DNA from: Candidatus Hydrogenedentota bacterium
GTDB lineage: Bacteria; Hydrogenedentota; Hydrogenedentia; Hydrogenedentiales; CAITNO01
Length of the DNA stretch: 10,472 nt
Reading direction: 5' to 3'
Assembly: GCA_903922535.1 (NCBI GenBank)
Contig: CAIXUF010001089.1
Location: 1-10,472, forward strand
Shown here in pieces: positions 1 through 7,632 of this stretch. The translations under genes were made by a program, and so were the position numbers. The notes under the pieces were generated by a model. It ran no database searches. It worked only from the letters and a program-made list of their open reading frames with translations, and was not told the origin of the DNA. Position 1 is the stretch's first letter. The number at the start of each line of letters is the position of its first letter.

Positions 1-403
1 CTTTCGCGTGACTTCGGCCAACCCCGGGCTTTGCTCCATAACCCCCGTTGGGGTATCCGGGCAAAACACAAACGGTCCATGTGCCTGGTCACACAAAAGT
101 TCCTGTGTGCGTGGACTCTATGGACGGCATGGACGCATGGACGATATGGACGGCATGGACTCTATGGACTCTATGGACGGTGTGGGCGGTGTGGGCGGTG
201 TGGGCGGTGTGGGCGGTGTGGGCTGCGTGGGCGGTGTGGGCTGCGTGGAGAGTATGGATGGGTTGGACTTGACCCGGGGGATGATTTGGATTTGTATCCA
301 TTCTTTTTCGTGAAGTCCATGGCTTTTATGGCTTCGGAAGATTCTCCCTGAAGTCGGGGGCCGTTTGTGGTTCAACGTGGCGGCGCAGCGGTCGCAGAGG
401 GGT
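1..403. other. Gene-free region downstream of the esterase
   Basis: I see no credible gene in this stretch. It lies beyond the stop codon of the minus-strand esterase and is dominated by a 9-bp-period repeat at 111-268. Open frames across it exist only because the repeat lacks stops; their products are monotonous triplets such as Met-Asp-X or Trp-Ala-Val with no ribosome binding site. Short inverted repeats are visible: ACCCC/GGGGT around 44-57 and CACACA/TGTGTG at 90-95 and 104-109. The flanks 269-403 show no clear terminator with a T-run for the esterase transcript. The left edge is the window limit, so a gene further left cannot be excluded. Confidence 0.75.
111..268. repeat. Tandem 9-bp-period repeat, ATGGACNNN then GTGGGCNNN
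   Basis: A six-base core recurs every 9 bp, separated by a variable triplet. Positions 111-178 carry eight TGGAC cores, the first GTGGAC and the rest ATGGAC, with triplets TCT, GGC, GAT, GGC, TCT, TCT and GGT; one step, at 129-136, is 8 bp because a spacer base is missing. From 182 the core changes to GTGGGC, seven copies with triplets mostly GGT or TGC, and the array decays through GTGGAG (245), ATGGAT (254) and TTGGAC (263). The near-identical GTGGGC block looks like recent slippage amplification. It lies on the 3' side of the minus-strand esterase. The 1-nt slip and lack of a ribosome site argue against coding. Confidence 0.9.
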
Positions 404-1642
404 CTATTTCGCGGGCAGTTCCTCGTGTTCGCTGCTTACGATTAGATTGCGCTCATCGGTGAGATTCATGTAGTAGACCGTCACGCCCTCCGGCAGTGTT
501 GCTGTGGCGCGGTGGGCCTTTTCGCCCAATTGCGCCGGGACGCATTCCCAGAGCCGGTCCTTCCAATCGCCCGCGGCCTTGGTGTAGTGCAACTCGGCCT
601 TGGTGACGGGTGTCTTCGCGGCGTATTCCACCCAGGCCGTGCGTTCGTCCCGGCCCTGTTTCGTGATGGTTGCCAACGGCGTGCCGCCGCAGAGAAAGCT
701 GTCGGCAAACGCGTGGATTTCCTCGGGGTTCTCCCCGGGGCCGCCGTGGTCGTGGGGCATGCGGGGACGGATGGCCAGGGTGTGCGGGGCCTTCGGCAGG
801 CGGTAGGACTTCTGCAGCGAGTCCATGGGATAGGGAACATCGTTGGTGCCGTCCACCCAGAGCGTCGGCATTTTGACGCGGGGCAGATAGACCGACGGAT
901 CCCACAGGCCCAGCCACTTGGCGGTTTTCTCCGGGCCCATGCTCTTGAAATTATTGAGCCATCCAGAATTGTCGGCCAGGAAGCCGCAGCCGTAGACGGG
1001 GACCGCACACTTGAAACGCTCATCGACGCCCGCCGTGATGCAGGTCAGGTAGCCGCCCCAGGATATGCCCGTGATGCCGGTGCGATCCGCGTCCACTTCG
1101 GGGAAGGAGCGGATGAGCGAGTGGGCGAGCATGACATCGGCCACGGCGTGATAGGTCCACTGGTCGGTGACGGGCAGATCGATGCAGCCGAATCCGAATG
1201 CCTGCCAGCAGTCCGGGCCGCCCTGCGCGTCGCGCTCCCACTTGTTGTTTTCGCGGCGCGGCACGCAGCCGCAGGTGTCCATCGCGATGGCCGCATAGCC
1301 GCGGCTGGTCCAGAGGCGCACCCATGCGGCGAAGGCGGTGCCGCCGCCGCCGTGCACCAGCACCATGGCGGGCACTTTTTTGCCCGGCTCCGTTTTCGGC
1401 ACGCCGTACCACGCGAACACGCGGGTGGGCGCGCCCATGTACGGCACGCCGTCATAGAACAGCGCCGAGACGCCCTCCTCGGAGAATCCTTCGGCGGGGG
1501 CGCTCTTGGGCGTTTGAAAAAGCGTCCCGGTGTCCCAGGGGAGTTTTGCCGGTTCGGCGGCGGAGGCCGGGAGGCACGGGGCCAGGAAGACGAGGAGGGC
1601 GAGGATGAATGGCGTGGAGAAAAGGAGCTGTTTTTGCGTCAT
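404..1642 (-). CDS. Secreted alpha/beta-hydrolase (acetylxylan-esterase / dienelactone-hydrolase-like)
   Basis: Predicted exported serine esterase of 412 residues. Residues 1-28 are a Sec signal peptide (hydrophobic run about 7-22, probable cleavage after ASA at 26-28). The fold is recognisable from LVHGGGG (95-101, oxyanion-hole region), the nucleophile elbow GISWGG with Ser194, the acid loop VDGTNDVPYP with Asp268 as likely catalytic acid, and MPHDHGG with His297 or His299 as the catalytic histidine. Residues from about 320 form an extra beta-rich C-terminal domain of unknown role. I start at the ATG at 1642, preceded by AAAGG (1650-1654) with 7-nt spacing and giving a proper signal peptide; the frame stays open to an ATG at 1795, but the added residues come from an intergenic repeat. 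It follows GH106 by 165 bp on the same strand. Removal of acyl groups from polysaccharide is likely; an S9-like peptidase activity is a less likely alternative. Confidence 0.85.
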   Translation of the reverse strand: MTQKQLLFSTPFILALLVFLAPCLPASAAEPAKLPWDTGTLFQTPKSAPAEGFSEEGVSALFYDGVPYMGAPTRVFAWYGVPKTEPGKKVPAMVLVHGGGGTAFAAWVRLWTSRGYAAIAMDTCGCVPRRENNKWERDAQGGPDCWQAFGFGCIDLPVTDQWTYHAVADVMLAHSLIRSFPEVDADRTGITGISWGGYLTCITAGVDERFKCAVPVYGCGFLADNSGWLNNFKSMGPEKTAKWLGLWDPSVYLPRVKMPTLWVDGTNDVPYPMDSLQKSYRLPKAPHTLAIRPRMPHDHGGPGENPEEIHAFADSFLCGGTPLATITKQGRDERTAWVEYAAKTPVTKAELHYTKAAGDWKDRLWECVPAQLGEKAHRATATLPEGVTVYYMNLTDERNLIVSSEHEELPAK

Positions 1643-1721
1643 GGAAGAGCCTTTCGGCGGGGCTTGGAGGCACGGGATGAACGGCTGGATGCATTGCGAC
1701 GGCGTTCGTGGAGGTCCCGGA

Positions 1722-1738
1722 GCCGGCGGGACGCCGGC
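1722..1738. repeat. GC-rich palindromic intergenic element
   Basis: GCCGGCG (1722-1728), a 3-nt GGA loop and CGCCGGC (1732-1738) make a perfect 7-bp stem; an alternative outer pairing of GGAGC (1719-1723) with GCTCC (1739-1743) is also possible. It lies between the GH106 stop and the esterase start. The core and flanks resemble a dispersed element that, read through, gives Ala-Gly-Val-Pro-Pro-Ala or Gly-Gly-Thr-Pro-Ala-Leu-Pro peptides in PVC/Hydrogenedentota genomes; that association is from memory. No T-run follows on either strand, so it is not a classical terminator. Only one copy is in the window. Confidence 0.6.
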
Positions 1739-1807
1739 GCTCCCGGTGGGCGGCACCAGAACAGGCATTCCGATTGATCGCGGTCGTTGAAACATGGCTT
1801 TGTTCCG

Positions 1808-4800
1808 CTACACGGCAATTCGCTGCGAGGCGACAATCTTTACCGGACCGAGCAGGCCCGACGGCACGAGCGGCGAGTCTTTCTTCCAGAGGCGCCAGGT
1901 GGTGAAGGTGTGGCGGCCTGTCGGGCTGGGTTTTCCATCGAGCAGCCACTGCGGCCAAGTCTTGAGGGATCCGTCCGCGTTGCGGTCGCAGTCTTCCGGC
2001 AACTGCTCGTCCCCGATGAGCCGGTTGACCCACAGGTTGACCACATCGACTTCCAGCGTGTTGTCGCCGGTATTTACCGTGTCCGTGATGTCCAGGCGGA
2101 AAGGCGGCTTCCAAAGGATGCCGAGGTCCTTGCCGTTGAGTTTCACGTGGGCCATGACCTGCACGTCGCCGAGGTCGAGGTAGAGGCGCGCGTCCCCGTC
2201 GGGAAAACCCGCGGGCAGCGTGAAGGTTTTGGTGTAGGTGGCGGAGCCGGAGAAATGTTTTATGGCATCGTTGTCGCTGTCGCTCCAGGAGATGAGCCTG
2301 TCAAAAGTGGTCTTTGCCGGGGCGTCCATGCCGGGTTGGAATGCAAGCTCCCAGGACCCCGCGATTTCAAACGGCGCGGGTTGTGACGCCACATGACAGT
2401 TCAACGTTTTGCCCGAGGCTGTTTTCAGTTTGTGGACGCCCGACTGCCAGGCTTCGAGGATCAGCCTGCCCTGTTCGTCGTACCACACCCGCCCGACAGG
2501 GTCCTTTTCCACCACCGGCGGCGTGGCCAGCGTGATCGAGTCCGAATCCGTGCCGGTGGCCTTTGCGGGCTTTCCGTCGATGGTGTATTCCATTTCCAGC
2601 GTTTTCACCACGCCCTGCGCGGGGTCGTCGCCTTCGGCCATGCGGGTAACGGGGAAGCTGTACACGCCCGTTTCCACAAGATGCTGCGCCTTTTCGCGCA
2701 CGTCGCGCGTGGATGCCGGGTCTGCCAGCACGCCGTAGCGCGCGTTGGTGACGGTCACTTTCGGCGCGTAGTCGGGCAGTTCCACCGTGTCGCCGTCGCG
2801 GCCGCTGACGGTGATGTGCTGGTCGCCCGCGGTGTATTCGACCACGAGTGTTTTGACCTTCAGGTTGGCGGGGTCGCCGGTCTGCGCCAGTTGGATGACC
2901 CTGACCTGGCGTGCGCCGTCGTCAATCCTCTGCTGCAACTCGGCGCGCACGTCGCGCGTCAGGGCGGGGTCTTCCAGCACGCCGTACACGGCCCTGTCCA
3001 CGCTGATTTTCGGCAGGAGATCCGCGCCGGGCAGGAACTCGACTCCCTCGCGCGCCGCGGACCGGATGGCCTCCGTCGTTGGCGCATTGCGGAAGACAAC
3101 GAAGACCGAACCGTTTGGGTCCAGACGAATCGGCAGGTTTGTTGTGCCGTTCTTGTCCTCATATACCGCGGCGAATTCCGTTTTGCCCGTGTCGGGATGC
3201 CACAGTTCGGGCTGCATGCCGGTGACGCGGAAGCCGCACACGGTGTCGACGGCATAGGGCTGCGGATTGGCGACGAAGTAGACATCGGTCCCGTCCAGAA
3301 TGCGGTGAATGTAGCGCAGCCGCGGCCTGCTGAGAAAGTCGGGCCGCAGATCCATACCCGTGAGCACTTTCTCCAGCGTCACGTTCGTGAGCACGTGTTT
3401 CTTGCCGGGATCTGTGTTCCACAGTTCGGCGGCGATTCTATGGATTTCTTCATCGCAACCGGGGTATCCGGCCAGGCTGGGCGAACGGTCCGGCTGCGTG
3501 CCGATGACGGTGGCGCCCGCCTCGACCAGCGCCTTGACCTTGCGCATCAGGCCGAGGGTCATGCGGTCGCTGGTGGGGAGCACCAGCACGCGATATTGCA
3601 TGCCGCAGGGCAGCGTCAACCGACCGTCGCGCACTTCCATCTGCATTGTGATTTCTTCGGTGGCGGAGTCAAAATCGTACCCGGCGGGCAAGGGCGGGTT
3701 CAGATTGGCGCGCGGCACGGCGTCGTTGGGCGCGCCCCCGCCGATGCAGTAGGCCACATCGGCGGCAAAGCGTCCCTGCTGCAAGAGGTACTGGCAGCGC
3801 GCCAGGTATTCGTGCCAGGGACGGCTCATGTTCCACCAGGTTTCGGTGCGCTCGTAATGCAGGCCCCAGGGGCCCATGGTCATGCCGGGTGCGCGGTCGA
3901 GCCAGGGCTGCATGGCGTAGCGGTGGAACACGAAGCGGTTGACACCCTCGCAGAAGGACTGATCGCCCAAGGCCTTGATGGACCAGGGGTGCTGTTTCCA
4001 GCGGCCGCTTTCTTCGGCGGCGGTGAAGCTTTCCGCCGGGACGATGGGGTGGCCGTAGGTGTGGGCTGCCGAGGACATGGTCTTGCCCAACTGCATCGCG
4101 CCGCCACCCATCCAGAACTCGCTCATGGGCATGTCGGCGCGGCCGGCATAGACCAGGTTGTCGAAGACGCAGTCGCCGTAGGCCTCGATGGACAGTTTGA
4201 TGCCGTTGGCGTTGCTTAGTAAGCGCAGGTGTCCCGCATAATTGTCGGCGACCAGTTCGCCGATGGTGAGGCGCATGTCCCACAGGAAGCGTTCGGACAG
4301 CTCGGCGTTGGTGACGGCCCGTCCCGTCAGGATTGGCAGCAGCGGCAGCGGGTCATAGCCGCGGCGCTGGAGGAAGTCCTCGCGGAACTTGGGCGTCCAG
4401 TTTTGCGAACCGACCTCCCAACTGTCGATGTGGGTCATCGTCAGGCCCTTGCCGTCTTTGCCCACCAGCGGGCCGCAGTCGTCGATGAGCTTCTTCATGA
4501 GGCCGTTGAAATGCGCCTCGACCGCTTCCCTGCTCAGCTTGTCGCATTCCAGACCGGTTCCCGAGGCGGGCGCGGGGGCGTTTCGCGCGCCGGTGGTGGT
4601 GTGACCGAAGCGGATGACCGTCCACTTTCCCGGAGGCGCATCCCACGCAAGTTTGCCGTCGGCCGCCATTCTGTCGGACAGGTCAAGGATTTTGTCGCGC
4701 GCGACGGCGAACTGTGCGGGCGGACCGGTTTCGCGTGTGGGCAGGCCGGCGAACTGCCAGACCCGTCCCGACTTGCCGTCCACGTTCTCGATGTGGTACT

Positions 4801-5731
4801 CGGCGCCCAGCCGCAGTTCGCCCAGCACCAGCTTTTCGGCGCGCGAGTCGAGGTTGGTGATTTCAAAGCGCCAGAACTTGGCCGCAGTGGCGGGAAAACT
4901 GGTGGACGGACCGGCCGGGGCAAACTCAAATTCCTTGATGGTGCGGAACTGCTGACCGTTGTCGGATGCCTGGATGCGCGCATGGAGTTTGCCCTGCCCT
5001 TCGGGCACGGCGAGTGTGGCGGTGCGCGCCTCGAAGGGCTGCGCGAATTCCAACTGAATCCATTGTGCGTGCTGCGGTGTGGGCTTGGGCAGCGAAACGG
5101 TTGTGCCGGGATTGCCGTCGATCAGCAGGGCGGGATCGAGCCCCGGTTCGGTTGCGCTGGTGCTCAGTGTAGGGGACAGATCGGCCATGCGCACCGTTTC
5201 TCCGTCCGGCGTGGGGAAGGCCAGCACGGCGATGTCTTTGTAGAAATCCGCCACGGCCTGTGGCTGCGGCAGTGTGCCTGCGAAGGCCTGTGGACCCTCG
5301 ACGGCTGTTTCTGTCCACACGACCTTTTGCATGGCGTGTTCGGGCGTGTTCCAGGGCCCGCCGCTGCCACACCAGCCCGCGTCGTTGTTCATGTTCACTT
5401 CCAGGCCGAGGCGGTCCGCCTCGGTCACGGCGTGCTTGAAGAGGTCACGCCACTGCGGGCTGGCAAAGGGGATGGGACCGGTGGGGGTACCCTGGGCCAC
5501 CTCCATGATGAGCACGCCGCCGATACCGGCCCGCGCCATCGCCTCGAGGTCCGCGGTGATGCCTTCGCGAGTGATGTTGCCGTCGATCCAGAACCAGTAC
5601 ACCCAGGGCCGCGCGGCATCGGGCGGCGTGGAGAATTGCGCCGCGAGATCGGTTGCGCTGGGAGCGGCGTTTGCGGCCGTGCAAAGGAGGAGCAGGAGAA
5701 GGACTGTTTTCAGCACGGGGTGGAGTTTCAT
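1808..5731 (-). CDS. Glycoside hydrolase family 106 protein (alpha-L-rhamnosidase type)
   Basis: Large exported glycosidase, 1307 residues. Residues 1-22 are a Sec leader with a Leu-rich core (ANA at 20-22). The GH106 catalytic region opens with RPWVYWFWIDGNIT (41-54), then GIGGVLIMEV (69-78) and MNNDAGWCGSGGPW (114-127), and continues through HIDSWEVGSQNW (434-445), IEAYGD (515-520) and PAESFT (565-570); Glu439, Glu516 and Glu567 are candidate active-site acids, not assigned. Residues about 195-310 look like an inserted discoidin (F5/8-type) sugar-binding domain. Residues 908-1070 hold two copies of a DUF3395-like module. Residues about 1125-1235 are a galactose-binding-like GH2-type domain, usual at the C-terminus of this family. 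The family removes terminal alpha-L-rhamnose from plant or algal glycans. The start at 5731 has AAAGG (5737-5741) 5 nt upstream and gives a clean signal peptide. The downstream esterase may be co-transcribed. Confidence 0.9.
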   Translation of the reverse strand: MKLHPVLKTVLLLLLLCTAANAAPSATDLAAQFSTPPDAARPWVYWFWIDGNITREGITADLEAMARAGIGGVLIMEVAQGTPTGPIPFASPQWRDLFKHAVTEADRLGLEVNMNNDAGWCGSGGPWNTPEHAMQKVVWTETAVEGPQAFAGTLPQPQAVADFYKDIAVLAFPTPDGETVRMADLSPTLSTSATEPGLDPALLIDGNPGTTVSLPKPTPQHAQWIQLEFAQPFEARTATLAVPEGQGKLHARIQASDNGQQFRTIKEFEFAPAGPSTSFPATAAKFWRFEITNLDSRAEKLVLGELRLGAEYHIENVDGKSGRVWQFAGLPTRETGPPAQFAVARDKILDLSDRMAADGKLAWDAPPGKWTVIRFGHTTTGARNAPAPASGTGLECDKLSREAVEAHFNGLMKKLIDDCGPLVGKDGKGLTMTHIDSWEVGSQNWTPKFREDFLQRRGYDPLPLLPILTGRAVTNAELSERFLWDMRLTIGELVADNYAGHLRLLSNANGIKLSIEAYGDCVFDNLVYAGRADMPMSEFWMGGGAMQLGKTMSSAAHTYGHPIVPAESFTAAEESGRWKQHPWSIKALGDQSFCEGVNRFVFHRYAMQPWLDRAPGMTMGPWGLHYERTETWWNMSRPWHEYLARCQYLLQQGRFAADVAYCIGGGAPNDAVPRANLNPPLPAGYDFDSATEEITMQMEVRDGRLTLPCGMQYRVLVLPTSDRMTLGLMRKVKALVEAGATVIGTQPDRSPSLAGYPGCDEEIHRIAAELWNTDPGKKHVLTNVTLEKVLTGMDLRPDFLSRPRLRYIHRILDGTDVYFVANPQPYAVDTVCGFRVTGMQPELWHPDTGKTEFAAVYEDKNGTTNLPIRLDPNGSVFVVFRNAPTTEAIRSAAREGVEFLPGADLLPKISVDRAVYGVLEDPALTRDVRAELQQRIDDGARQVRVIQLAQTGDPANLKVKTLVVEYTAGDQHITVSGRDGDTVELPDYAPKVTVTNARYGVLADPASTRDVREKAQHLVETGVYSFPVTRMAEGDDPAQGVVKTLEMEYTIDGKPAKATGTDSDSITLATPPVVEKDPVGRVWYDEQGRLILEAWQSGVHKLKTASGKTLNCHVASQPAPFEIAGSWELAFQPGMDAPAKTTFDRLISWSDSDNDAIKHFSGSATYTKTFTLPAGFPDGDARLYLDLGDVQVMAHVKLNGKDLGILWKPPFRLDITDTVNTGDNTLEVDVVNLWVNRLIGDEQLPEDCDRNADGSLKTWPQWLLDGKPSPTGRHTFTTWRLWKKDSPLVPSGLLGPVKIVASQRIAV
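2522..3010 (-). repeat. Tandem duplicated ~80-residue module within GH106
   Basis: Residues 908-987 (2771-3010) and 991-1070 (2522-2761) of the GH106 protein are two copies at an offset of 83 residues. Matching landmarks are AVYGVLEDPALTRDV (914-928) against ARYGVLADPASTRDV (997-1011), GDPAN-KTLVVEYT against DDPAQ-KTLEMEYT, and DTVELP against DSITLA. DNA identity persists locally, for example a shared 13-nt CCAGCACGCCGTA, so the duplication is real but not recent. The pattern A-x-YG, D-V-x(2)-K, E-Y-T resembles DUF3395. It sits between the catalytic region and the C-terminal sugar-binding domain, so I infer a spacer, adhesion or binding role. Confidence 0.75.
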
Positions 5732-5806
5732 GGCTGCCTTTTTGGTGGTTGGGCAATAAGCAGAGGAATGTCTCAGCAAGAAAAGCGGCATGTGGGCTCA
5801 GACCGC

Positions 5807-5887
5807 ATGGACGAAATGGACAATATGGACAATATGGACGATATGGACGATATGGACGGCATGGACGGCATGGACGGCATGGACTGG
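5807..5887. repeat. Tandem ATGGACNNN repeat, nine perfect cores
   Basis: Nine ATGGAC cores occur at exact 9-bp spacing (5807 to 5884), separated by triplets GAA, AAT, AAT, GAT, GAT, GGC, GGC, GGC and followed by TGG and a degenerate CGGGAC (5888). Adjacent units share triplets in blocks, the sign of growth by unit duplication. The array lies 75 bp upstream of the GH106 start, in the probable 5' region of that transcript, and uses the same core as 111-178. Confidence 0.92.
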
Positions 5888-5951
5888 CGGGACGGGAGGG
5901 AGCAAAACGAGATTCGCAGATTTTTTTTTGCGTCTCCGTTCATTGCGCCTC

Positions 5952-5993
5952 GTCCATCACGTCCATAATGTCCATTTCGTCCATACCGTCCAT
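5952..5993. repeat. Inverted array GTCCATNNN, five cores
   Basis: Five GTCCAT cores at 9-bp spacing (5952, 5961, 5970, 5979, 5988) are the reverse complement of the ATGGAC core. The reverse complement of 5961-5984 matches 5807-5830 at 23 of 24 positions, so the two arrays form an inverted repeat around a roughly 60-130 bp loop that contains a 9-T run (5921-5929). On the minus strand this array begins 12 bp after the mutase stop codon. Confidence 0.9.
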
Positions 5994-6005
5994 GGTTTCA
6001 GTCCT

Positions 6006-7508
6006 CTAACCCTGGTACTCTTCACTTGCGCCGAAGCGCTGGACGATGGTGGTGATGTCGCGCTTGGCTTCGGCGGCGATGTCCGCCTCGGCGGCGACGA
6101 CCTCCCAGCGGGCGAGGCCGTTCTCGCTTTGCGAGATGCGCTGGCACACCTGCAGCCAGTCGGCCGCGGTGGCCGTGTCTGCCTTGATGCTGAAGGGCAG
6201 GCCGCGGCGCATCATGGTGGCCTCCAGGTCGTAGCCGTTGGGCATGCGGCTCAGTGCGCTGGCGCCCTTGGTTTCGAAATGGGCCTGCACGGCGTCGAGC
6301 GCACCGGTGCGCTGTTCGTCGTTGGGGAACTTGTAGCCCCATTCGCGCGCACGTGCGGTGCGTGCCTGCAGTTCAAACATGTGATCAAAGCGTTCGGGGC
6401 TGTCCTGCCAGGCGCGCGCGGCCAGCAGCGCCATGTAGAGCGTGTTTTCGGTGCAGTAGCGCCGGCCGCCGTGGGTGAAGGCCTCGTAGTAATGGGCGGA
6501 CTCCTCGACGGTGCCGAACTGGGCCGGATTCTCGAACATGGCGTTCTTGATCTGCGAGTGGCCGTTGCGGATGACCGACACGGACACGCCGCAGCGTGCC
6601 ATCTCCATCAGCGCGAGGGGATTGCTCTTGAGATCGGCGTAGACGCCCATGCCCGCGCCGGGGAAATGCTTCTTGATCTCGGGAAGGATGGCCGCGTAGG
6701 CAAAGCTGGACGACAGATAGGCGCCGTCGCCCCGGTAAAAGTCGATGCGGTCGCCGTCGCCGTCGAAGAACATTCCCAGCGTGAATTTGCCCGCCGCCAG
6801 CGTTTCCAATCCCTCGCGGATGACGGATGCCTTCACCGGGTTAGGATCGCCCAGCGGAAAGCGCCCGTCCGCGGAGAAATGCAGCGGCAGGAGCGCGGCC
6901 CCGGCACGGCTGAACGCGAGCATCATCTCGCGGCCCGCCGCGCCGTTGAGGTAGTCCTGCATCAGCGGTAGCCCCTTCAGCGAGTCCGGCGTCACTCCGG
7001 CCAGGTCCATGCTGTAGGCGATGTATTCCTCGGTGGGGTCGTAGGCCGTGATACTGCCCTGCCCCCGGGGCGGGGACGCGCCCTCCATGTACAGTTCCTT
7101 GATGCGGTCGAGTCCGCCCTGCGGCCCGATATGCTCGGCAATGGGCCGCACGCCCGGGCCGAGAATCTTCTGGCCCGTGTCGTTTGCCGGGTTGTGGGAC
7201 GCGCCGAACATCACGGCGGCAAGCGCCGGGTGTGTCATGGCGGCGAAATAGAACATCGATGTGGAGCACACGCCCGGCACCACGGTGACCCGCAGACCGG
7301 CGCGGGCGTATTCGCCCGCCGCAAGCTGAAGGTAGCGCGGCCCCGTGCTGCGCGCATCGTGCGCCACCAGCACGCCCGCGGCGCCCAGCGTTTCGCGGAA
7401 ATAGACGGCCTCGGCGCGGGCAAGGCGCGCCGCGAGCGCGTCGGTCAGCGGCGTTGCATCCGTTCGGATGTCATAGGCGCGAAACATGGAAAGGTTCAGG
7501 TCATTCAT
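6006..7508 (-). CDS. Phosphomannomutase/phosphoglucomutase (alpha-D-phosphohexomutase superfamily)
   Basis: Cytoplasmic phosphohexomutase, 500 residues, which interconverts hexose 6- and 1-phosphates (mannose or glucose) to feed sugar-nucleotide synthesis. The four family signatures appear in order: N-terminal MFRAYDIRTD (8-17); the phosphoserine loop GASHNP with Ser104; the metal loop DGDGDR (249-254); the sugar-specificity loop VEESAH (334-339); and a C-terminal phosphate-binding loop RISQSENGLAR (457-467). The specificity loop has Ala338 where Gly is usual (E-x-S-G-H), and the phosphate loop diverges from the common R-x-S-N/G-T-E-P form, so substrate preference is uncertain. The ATG at 7508 places the FRAYDIR motif where the family expects it; the frame is open to 7679 but overlaps the end of the acyltransferase gene. 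Ribosome binding is weak (GGAT, 7516-7519). A TATTAT box on the minus strand (7550-7555) might give it its own promoter. It lies 124 bp after the acyltransferase. Confidence 0.9.
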   Translation of the reverse strand: MNDLNLSMFRAYDIRTDATPLTDALAARLARAEAVYFRETLGAAGVLVAHDARSTGPRYLQLAAGEYARAGLRVTVVPGVCSTSMFYFAAMTHPALAAVMFGASHNPANDTGQKILGPGVRPIAEHIGPQGGLDRIKELYMEGASPPRGQGSITAYDPTEEYIAYSMDLAGVTPDSLKGLPLMQDYLNGAAGREMMLAFSRAGAALLPLHFSADGRFPLGDPNPVKASVIREGLETLAAGKFTLGMFFDGDGDRIDFYRGDGAYLSSSFAYAAILPEIKKHFPGAGMGVYADLKSNPLALMEMARCGVSVSVIRNGHSQIKNAMFENPAQFGTVEESAHYYEAFTHGGRRYCTENTLYMALLAARAWQDSPERFDHMFELQARTARAREWGYKFPNDEQRTGALDAVQAHFETKGASALSRMPNGYDLEATMMRRGLPFSIKADTATAADWLQVCQRISQSENGLARWEVVAAEADIAAEAKRDITTIVQRFGASEEYQG

Positions 7509-7632
7509 TGTGGGTATCCGAAATGGTTGGACAGGAGAAGGCCGGGAAAATAATAGGCGAGCGGGACGGATGAATGCGAATCGGGCGCGGGGGGCCGCAT
7601 TTGCAGACAGGTGCAGGAAGGGGCTGCTGCCG

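Noticed and set aside
111..268. CRISPR-like repeat array
   Set aside because: The unit is 9 bp with a 3-nt variable part, far too short for CRISPR repeats and spacers, and no cas genes are present.
8..351. Open frames across the left repeat giving Met-Asp-X, Trp-Ala-Val or His-Thr-Ala proteins
   Set aside because: All arise from the 9-bp period, several frames and both strands are open at once, no ribosome site precedes them, and a 1-nt slip inside the array would break any frame.
512..1777. 421-codon open frame on the plus strand
   Set aside because: It is antisense to the esterase, whose motifs, signal peptide and ribosome site are convincing; long antisense frames are expected with GC-rich third positions.
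1643..1795. Longer esterase start at 1795
   Set aside because: The extra 51 residues are translated from the intergenic palindromic element and would bury the signal peptide; the ATG at 1642 has a well-placed ribosome site.
5921..5929. Nine-T run as an intrinsic terminator
   Set aside because: No compact GC stem directly precedes it on the plus strand and no plus-strand gene ends nearby; for the minus-strand genes it reads as an A-run.
2393..5968. Two long plus-strand open frames (2393-4219 and 4229-5968)
   Set aside because: They are antisense shadows of GH106 with no recognisable domains; the second also runs into the ATGGAC repeat.
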